From positions 62,001-126,000 of the forward strand of contig NZ_JANLCJ010000006.1 of NCBI RefSeq assembly GCF_024979295.1: DNA of 64,000 nt, given 5' to 3'. A model generated the notes under the pieces. That model was given only the letters and a program-made list of their open reading frames with translations, was not told the DNA's origin and made no database searches. Positions 59,049 through 64,000 of this stretch are shown one piece after another. Positions within the stretch are counted from its first letter, which is position 1. Each line of letters opens with the position of its first letter. The translations under genes and the position numbers were made by a program. The DNA comes from Herbiconiux daphne. Lineage in GTDB: Bacteria; Actinomycetota; Actinomycetes; Actinomycetales; Microbacteriaceae.

Positions 59049-59936
59049 TCAGTCGAGCTCTTTGACCGCGTGGCCGCCGAACTGGTTGCGCAGGGCGGCG
59101 ACGGCCTTCATCGAGGGCGAGTCGTCTTGGCGCGACACGAACCGCGCGAAGATCGCCGCGCTGATCGCCGGCATCGGCACCGCGTGCTCGATGGCCTCTT
59201 CGAGCGTCCAGCGGCCTTCGCCGGAGTCTTCGACGTAGCCCGCGATGTCTTTGAACTCGGGGTCGGCCTCGAGAGCGCGCACCAACAGGTCGAGCAACCA
59301 CGAACGCACGACGGTGCCGCGCTGCCAGGCCTTGAAGGTGCCGGTGACGTCTTTGATGATGTCGTTGCGGGCGTCGAGCAGCTCGTAGCCCTCGGCGTAG
59401 GCCTGCATCATGCCGTACTCGATGCCGTTGTGCACCATCTTGGCGTAGTGGCCCGCACCGACCTCGCCGACGTGCACGAAGCCCTCGTCGCGGGGGCCCT
59501 CGGGGCGCAGCGCGTCGAAGACCGGCATCGCGCGCTCGACGTTCTCGGCGGTGCCGCCGACCATGAGGCCGTAGCCGTTCTCGAGGCCCCAGACCCCACC
59601 GGAGACGCCGGCATCCATGAATTCGATGCCCTTGGGCACGAGCAACTCGGAGTGCTTGAAGTCTTCGGTGAACTTGGAGTTGCCGCCGTCGATGATGAGG
59701 TCGCCCTCGGTGAGGACCTCGGAGAGGTCGTGCACGACGCTGTCGGTGATGGCGCCGGCCGGCACCATGATCCAGACGATGCGGGGAGCCGGCAGCGCGG
59801 CGGCCAGAGCGGCCAGGTCGGGAACATCGCTCACCGCGGGGTTGGTGTCGTAACCCACGACATCGATCCCGGCTTTCTGCAAGCGGGCGCGCATGTTGTT
59901 GCCCATCTTGCCCAGACCGATGAGTCCAATGTTCAT
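59049..59936 (-). CDS. gnd: 6-phosphogluconate dehydrogenase (short, GndA-like form)
   Basis: 295 aa, the short bacterial form rather than the 470-aa one. The NAD(P) motif is GLIGLGKMGNNMRARL at residues 4-19; the sequence continues AGIDVVGYDTNPA, where the aspartate after the second strand suggests NAD+ preference. MDAGVSGGVWGLENGYGLMVGG and the catalytic lysine in HYAKMVHNGIEYGMMQAYAEGYEL are present. It performs oxidative decarboxylation of 6-phosphogluconate to ribulose-5-phosphate. Its position between dnaN and recF is a well-known actinobacterial oddity. Confidence 0.95.
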   Translation of the reverse strand: MNIGLIGLGKMGNNMRARLQKAGIDVVGYDTNPAVSDVPDLAALAAALPAPRIVWIMVPAGAITDSVVHDLSEVLTEGDLIIDGGNSKFTEDFKHSELLVPKGIEFMDAGVSGGVWGLENGYGLMVGGTAENVERAMPVFDALRPEGPRDEGFVHVGEVGAGHYAKMVHNGIEYGMMQAYAEGYELLDARNDIIKDVTGTFKAWQRGTVVRSWLLDLLVRALEADPEFKDIAGYVEDSGEGRWTLEEAIEHAVPMPAISAAIFARFVSRQDDSPSMKAVAALRNQFGGHAVKELD

Positions 59937-59992
59937 GACCGTCTCCTTGAATGAGTGACTGGGGTGCGACCGGGAGGATGACCCGGGCCGGC

Positions 59993-61138
59993 CTAGCGAA
60001 GCAGCAGGTTGGGCTGCAGCAGGTATTTGTAGTCGTCGGAACCGGGCTGGTCTTTCGACGACTGGCTCGTGATGAGCACCGGCCCCGGCTTGTTGGGGTT
60101 GTCGGTCTTCGTGAACGAGATGCGCACGAATTCGGAGTGCACGGCTCCGAGCCCGTCGAGCAGGAACTGCGGCTTCAGCGAGACGACCGTGTCTTGGCCG
60201 GTGAGCAGGGCGTCGATCGACTCGGAGGCCTGGGCCTGCTCGGAGCCGATGGCCTCGAGCGTGACCCCGTCGATCGTGAAGGTGAACCGGAGCGCCGCTT
60301 CGCGCTCGAGAACCAGCGAGACACGCTTGGTGGCCTCGATCAGGTCGGCGGTGTTGATGACCGCGTAGTTGTCGACCGTCTCGGGGAACAAGCGCTTCAC
60401 GGGCGGGAAGTTGCCCTTGATCAGCAGGGTGGTGACGGTCTTGCGATCGGCCTTGAACGCGATCAGCTCGCGGTCGTCGCTGTTGGTGATGGCCACCGAG
60501 ATGGTGCCGGCGTTGCCGAAGGTCTTGCCGACCTCCTGCAGCGTGCGGGCGGGAACCAGGGCGGTCGCTGTCTGCAGGCCCGAGTCGTTCGAATCCCAGT
60601 CGATGTTGCGCACGGCCACGCGATAGCGGTCGGTGGCCACGAGCGAGATGCTGTTCTCGGTGACTTCGAGCTGCACGCCCGTGATGACGGGGGTGACGTC
60701 GTCGCGCGAGGCGGCCACGGCCACCTGCGACACCGCGGCGGCGAACTGGTCGGCCGGCAGCAGGCCCGACTCCTTGCCCACCTGCGGCAGGGTCGGGTAT
60801 TCCTCGACCGGCATGCTCAGCAGGGTGAACCGCGCCGAGCCGCAGCTGACGATGATGCGCGAGTCTTCGGTCGAGAAGTTCACCGGCGCGTTCGGCAGCC
60901 GGCTCGCGATGTCCGACAGCAAGCGGCCCGAGACCAGGATGACGCCGGGCTCCTCGACATCCGCGGCGATCTGCGTCTGTGCAGAGACCTCGTAGTCGAA
61001 CGACGACAGCGTCAGCCCGTCATCCGTCGCTTCGATCAGCACGCCGCTCAGGATCGGGAGCGTGGTGCGCTGCGGCAAGAGCTTCACGGCGAACGACACT
61101 GCTTCGCTGAAGACGTCTCGGTTTACTTGGAACTTCAC
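59993..61138 (-). CDS. dnaN: DNA polymerase III beta subunit (sliding clamp)
   Basis: 381 aa from GTG 61138 (MKFQVNRDVFSEAVSFAVKLLPQRTTLPILSGVLIEA), with an AGAGGTGA ribosome site. Three clamp domains are present; FPPVKRLFPE and the C-terminal KYLLQPNLLLR are typical, the last residues lining the protein-binding pocket. In-frame codons up to 61231 lie in oriC and are not used. It follows dnaA across oriC on the same strand. NucS at 28555 has a tail that should dock here. Confidence 0.97.
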   Translation of the reverse strand: MKFQVNRDVFSEAVSFAVKLLPQRTTLPILSGVLIEATDDGLTLSSFDYEVSAQTQIAADVEEPGVILVSGRLLSDIASRLPNAPVNFSTEDSRIIVSCGSARFTLLSMPVEEYPTLPQVGKESGLLPADQFAAAVSQVAVAASRDDVTPVITGVQLEVTENSISLVATDRYRVAVRNIDWDSNDSGLQTATALVPARTLQEVGKTFGNAGTISVAITNSDDRELIAFKADRKTVTTLLIKGNFPPVKRLFPETVDNYAVINTADLIEATKRVSLVLEREAALRFTFTIDGVTLEAIGSEQAQASESIDALLTGQDTVVSLKPQFLLDGLGAVHSEFVRISFTKTDNPNKPGPVLITSQSSKDQPGSDDYKYLLQPNLLLR

Positions 61139-61496
61139 GAAGTCACCTCTGTCGGCATTAGAGACCCTGGGCCCGTCCATGTTATCTGCTGCGGGCGTCT
61201 CGTCGATCGGGCGAGTCCGGATGATCCACACCTCGAAAGGTTGTGGGATGTCATTTTCATTGAAGAGTTAATCCTTAATGGTCTTAACGCCTGTGGATAT
61301 GTGGATAACCCTGTTAATACCGCGACGCGATGCTGAACTACACGCGTGTGAGTTGTAGAACTCGTGTGTAACGGCTGTCGGTTCGGGCATCCGGTGGCTG
61401 AACCCGATCTGAACGAATCCACACGTCGAGGTGACTGATCAACATCGTGGACGCGGTTATCCACAACCTTTTCACAATGTGTGGAAACTCGACGCG
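61139..61496. other. Replication origin region (dnaA-dnaN intergenic, oriC)
   Basis: This 358-bp gap holds DnaA boxes at 61222-61230 (TGATCCACA), 61292-61300 (TGTGGATAT), 61300-61308 (perfect TGTGGATAA, sharing one base with the previous), 61457-61465 (perfect TTATCCACA) and 61480-61488 (TGTGGAAAC). An A/T-rich stretch at about 61251-61290 next to the paired boxes is a candidate unwinding element. The region lies directly downstream of dnaA, the standard actinobacterial oriC site. Confidence 0.85.
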
Positions 61497-62963
61497 TCAC
61501 GCGCTCTTGTAGCGCTGATTGTGCTTGATGCGGTTCGAGATCTCGGTGACCTGGTTGTAGATCGACCGCTTCTCGGTCATCAGCTTGCCGATCTTGTTGT
61601 TTGCGTACATCACCGTGGTGTGGTCGCGACCGCCGAACAGCTGGCCGATCTTCGGCAGCGAGAGACTCGTCATCTCGCGGCAGAGGTACATGGCGATCTG
61701 GCGGGCGGTGGCGATGGCCTGGGAGCGGCTCGAGCCGTAGAGGTCGTCGACCGAGAGCTTGAAGTACTCGGCCGTGTGGTTGATGATGTCGACCGGCGCG
61801 ATGATGTTGTCGTCGTCGAGGGTGATCAGGTCTTTCAGCACGGTCTGCACGAGGGCCATGTCGACCGGCGTGCGGTTGAGGCTCGCGAAGGCGGTGACGC
61901 GGATGAGCGTGCCCTCGAGCTCGCGCACGTTGCTCGAGACCTTGGTGGCCATGAACTCGAGGATGTCGTCGGGCACCCGCAGCCGCTCGCTCTGTGCCTT
62001 CTTGCGCAGGATGGCGATGCGGGTCTCGAGGTCGGGCGTCTGCACATCGGTGATCAGGCCCCACTCGAAGCGGGTGCGCATCCGGTCTTCGAAGCCGGTC
62101 AGGTGCTTCGGCGGCAGGTCGGAGGTGATGACGACCTGCTTGTTGTGGTCGTGCAGGGTGTTGAAGGTGTGGAAGAAGGCCTCTTGCGTCTCGGCCTTTC
62201 CCTGCAGGAACTGGATGTCGTCGATCAGCAACAGGTCGATGTCGCGGTAGCGGCTGTGGAAGGCGGCGCCGCGGTTGTTGGCGATCGAGTTGATGAAGTC
62301 GTTGGTGAACTCCTCGGAGCTCACGTAGCGCACGCGCACCCCGGGATAGAGGGAGATGGCGTAGTGGCCGATGGCGTGCAGCAGGTGGGTCTTGCCGAGC
62401 CCCGAGTCGCCGTAGATGAAGAGGGGGTTGTAGGCCTTCGCCGGCGCCTCGGCCACCGCGACCGCCGCGGCGTGGGCGAAGCGGTTCGAGCCGCCGATGA
62501 CGAAGTTGTCGAAGCTGTACTTGGGGTTCAGGCGGGTGTCGTTGTTGCGCAGCGGGCCCACGGTCTCCTGCACCGGAGGGGCGACCGACTCGACGTAGCT
62601 CGCGCTCGGCGCTCCGCCTCCTCCTCCGCCGCCGGTCGATTCGGCGCCCGCCGGCTGGTGATCGGCCACGGTCACGGTCTCGTAGCCGTCGATGTCGGGA
62701 TTGACCACGACCGAGAAGCTGCTGACATCGAGCTGGGGGTCGAGAGTGCCGAGGGCGGAGAGAAGGGAGGGCCGCACGCGCTGCTCGAGCATGTCGCGGG
62801 TGAAGTCGTTCGGCACCTCGAGATAGAAGGAGCCGCCGAGGATGCCCTTCGGTACCACGAGACCGAGAAAACCCTTCAGCTGCGGTGTGATCCGCTCGTC
62901 GGTGGAGAGCACCTGGAGCACGGTCCGCCAGTTGTCCTCCGTTGAACCGGCACCGTCAGCCAA
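61497..62963 (-). CDS. dnaA: Chromosomal replication initiator DnaA
   Basis: 488 aa using TTG 62963, which is preceded by AGGAG with 5-nt spacing; the in-frame codons further upstream lack such a site. Domain I is WRTVLQVLSTDERITPQLKGFLG, domain II a Gly-rich linker (GGGGGGG). Domain III is AAA+ with Walker A GDSGLGKTH (about 185-193) and Walker B LLLIDDIQFLQGKA. Domain IV holds the DnaA signature SLPKIGQLFGGRDHTTVMYANNKI. Boxes on both sides of the gene suggest autoregulation. Confidence 0.96.
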   Translation of the reverse strand: MADGAGSTEDNWRTVLQVLSTDERITPQLKGFLGLVVPKGILGGSFYLEVPNDFTRDMLEQRVRPSLLSALGTLDPQLDVSSFSVVVNPDIDGYETVTVADHQPAGAESTGGGGGGGAPSASYVESVAPPVQETVGPLRNNDTRLNPKYSFDNFVIGGSNRFAHAAAVAVAEAPAKAYNPLFIYGDSGLGKTHLLHAIGHYAISLYPGVRVRYVSSEEFTNDFINSIANNRGAAFHSRYRDIDLLLIDDIQFLQGKAETQEAFFHTFNTLHDHNKQVVITSDLPPKHLTGFEDRMRTRFEWGLITDVQTPDLETRIAILRKKAQSERLRVPDDILEFMATKVSSNVRELEGTLIRVTAFASLNRTPVDMALVQTVLKDLITLDDDNIIAPVDIINHTAEYFKLSVDDLYGSSRSQAIATARQIAMYLCREMTSLSLPKIGQLFGGRDHTTVMYANNKIGKLMTEKRSIYNQVTEISNRIKHNQRYKSA

Positions 62964-63304
62964 TGGAACTCCTGTCGAACGTGAATTGCGTTGCCGAACT
63001 CGATGATTCGACCCAGAGCCGTTTCTGTGCGCCCCCGCCGGCCTGTTAGTAACTGTAGGCACCTAAGCTAGTGACTGCCATGCTGCAGGGCAAGTTCGCT
63101 GTATTGACTGTACGCGTGTCATACACAGATATTGTCCACAGCCTGTGGATAATGGATCCTTTGTGCTGATCCGGTTTGACCAGAGCGCTTTCAGGCCGTA
63201 GTTTTAATCAGTTGACTTGTGTGGGTTCCGCCACACCCCTTACTTCACGATGGGCCGTTCTTGGATTCTTTCCTTGGATTGCCTGCCGGACACCGGAGAT
63301 CATT
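62964..63304. promoter_or_regulatory. Divergent dnaA/rpmH promoter region with DnaA boxes
   Basis: This 341-bp gap has no gene. For dnaA (minus strand), TTGCCC (63093-63088), 17 nt and TAGCTT (63070-63065) form a promoter, leaving a leader of about 95 nt. For rpmH (plus strand), TTGACC (63176-63181), 17 nt and TAGTTT (63199-63204) form a promoter. DnaA boxes TTGTCCACA (63132-63140) and TGTGGATAA (63144-63152) lie between them. A second TTGACT at 63104-63109 may be an additional -35. Confidence 0.7.
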
Positions 63305-63442
63305 ATGAGCAAGAGAACTTTCCAGCCGAACAACCGCCGCCGTGCGAAGGTTCACGGCTTCCGTCTGCGCATGCGCACGCGTGCGGGCCGTTCGATCCTT
63401 TCGGCTCGTCGCCGCAAGGGCCGCACCGAGCTCTCTGCGTGA
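63305..63442 (+). CDS. rpmH: Ribosomal protein bL34
   Basis: 45 aa: [20 protein letters not shown] then a basic helix ending [10 protein letters not shown]. This is the normal bL34 length and sequence. It is divergent from dnaA and followed by rnpA 30 bp later, the universal bacterial order. Its leader is about 95 nt. Confidence 0.98.
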   Translation: MSKRTFQPNNRRRAKVHGFRLRMRTRAGRSILSARRRKGRTELSA

Positions 63443-63472
63443 TTCGCGCCTGACGCCGATCTGACGATCGCG

Positions 63473-63811
63473 GTGCTGGCCAGAGTCAATCGCATCACGC
63501 ACGGCCGCGACTATCGCGGCACGGTGCGACGGGGTGTGAAATTCGTCGGGCCGAACACGGTCACCTACATTCGCGCATCCGATTCGTCGGATGCGCGTTT
63601 CGGGTTCATAGTGGCGAAGTCGGTCGGCATCGCCGTGGTGCGCAATCGGGTGCGCCGCCGGCTCAAGGCGGCGAGCTTCGCCCTTCTTCCGCAGGTGGCT
63701 CCGGGCACCGAGGTGGTCGTGCGGGCTCTGCCTGAAGCTGGGTCTCAGCCTTACGGCGTACTCTTCGAAGAACTTTCGCGTTCTCTCAGAAAAGGATCAG
63801 TGCTCGCATGA
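63473..63811 (+). CDS. rnpA: Ribonuclease P protein component
   Basis: 112 aa, GTG start. It binds the RNase P RNA to mature tRNA 5' ends. The RNR signature is VVRNRVRRRLKAA, preceded by RFGFIVAKSVGIAV; the N-terminus LARVNRITHGRDYRGTVRRG is typical. The stop overlaps the yidD start by 4 bases. Confidence 0.96.
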   Translation: MLARVNRITHGRDYRGTVRRGVKFVGPNTVTYIRASDSSDARFGFIVAKSVGIAVVRNRVRRRLKAASFALLPQVAPGTEVVVRALPEAGSQPYGVLFEELSRSLRKGSVLA

Positions 63812-64000
63812 AGTCGGTGGTGACCGCGATCGTGCTGCTCCCCCGCAATCTGGCGGTGCTCCTGCTCCGAGGTTATCGAGCGGTGATCTCTCCTCTATAT
63901 GGGGATGTCTGCCGCTATTACCCCTCGTGCTCTTCTTACACGCTTCAAGCCATCCAGCAGCGTGGAGTGGTGGTCGGTTCGGCGATGGGTGTCTATCGCA
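63808..64000 (+). CDS. yidD: Membrane-protein insertion efficiency factor YidD, partial at window edge
   Basis: 64 codons are visible: MKSVVTAIVLLPRNLAVLLL, then RGYRAVISPLYGDVCRYYPSCSSYTLQAIQQRGVVVGSAMGVYR. The GYRxxISPxxGxxCRYxPSCSxY motif with its three cysteines is diagnostic. It assists YidC-dependent insertion; yidC is expected just beyond the edge. It overlaps the rnpA stop (ATGA). Confidence 0.93.
   Translation, partial: MKSVVTAIVLLPRNLAVLLLRGYRAVISPLYGDVCRYYPSCSSYTLQAIQQRGVVVGSAMGVYR

Noticed and set aside
61139..61336. Plus-strand coding through oriC
   Set aside because: An open frame continues here by chance from the antisense of dnaN; DnaA boxes and A/T-rich sequence show it is the origin.

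Overview
The window is a contiguous piece of a high-G+C actinobacterial chromosome spanning the replication origin. Codon use, gene order (rpmH-dnaA-dnaN-gnd-recF-dciA-gyrB-gyrA-DUF3566-tRNA-Ile-tRNA-Ala, then the crgA/srtE/pknB/pknA/pbpA/rodA/pstP/fhaB/fhaA block) and families such as NucS, DUF6325 and class E sortase point to Micrococcales, most likely Microbacteriaceae. The genus cannot be fixed from sequence alone. No prophage, insertion sequence, CRISPR array or obvious large island is visible.

Layout. 1-3.3 kb: an ArsR-type regulator with a clear operator, a three-domain cNMP/glutaredoxin-like/FAD oxidoreductase, and an AlkB dioxygenase under a perfect LexA box. 3.3-13.7 kb: haem genes of the coproporphyrin-dependent Gram-positive route, in minus-strand order hemE-hemY-(three small envelope proteins)-hemQ-hemH-hemC-hemD, with hemA on the plus strand; hemB and hemL are not here. 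13.7-37.3 kb: accessory metabolism and envelope genes (Nudix, PLP enzyme with divergent LysR, beta-lactamase-like hydrolase, M13 peptidase, MalK-type ATPase, MATE, MBL, two MFS, LacI, NucS, SseB, an ion transporter, HAD, a sortase-anchored protein, coiled-coil and anchored proteins). 37.4-50.3 kb: tRNA-Leu, then the fhaA-fhaB-pstP-rodA-pbpA-pknA-pknB operon for phospho-signalling and peptidoglycan growth, pabA, class E sortase, crgA, rhomboid and cyclophilin. 51-64 kb: a beta-helix repeat gene beside tRNA-Ala/tRNA-Ile, gyrA, gyrB, dciA, recF, gnd, dnaN, oriC, dnaA, rpmH, rnpA and the start of yidD.

How parts connect. Class E sortase (47.6 kb) should anchor the LAQTG-ending protein at 31.8 kb. 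NucS ends in a candidate sliding-clamp-binding tail and dnaN encodes that clamp. FhaA/FhaB/PstP/PknA/PknB control the RodA-PbpA elongation pair, and CrgA links to division.

The least expected signals are non-coding: (1) short tandem duplications (periods 14-22 bp) whose first unit carries the stop codon of the adjacent gene, at six or more loci; (2) DnaA-box-like clusters on both sides of crgA, one of them in a convergent intergenic gap 12 kb from oriC; (3) at least sixteen TANNNT elements placed exactly 6-7 nt before start codons, implying leaderless mRNAs, several with a palindromic operator on top; (4) a low-G+C 3' segment of pbpA suggesting a mosaic gene; (5) enrichment of the hexamer GGATGC.
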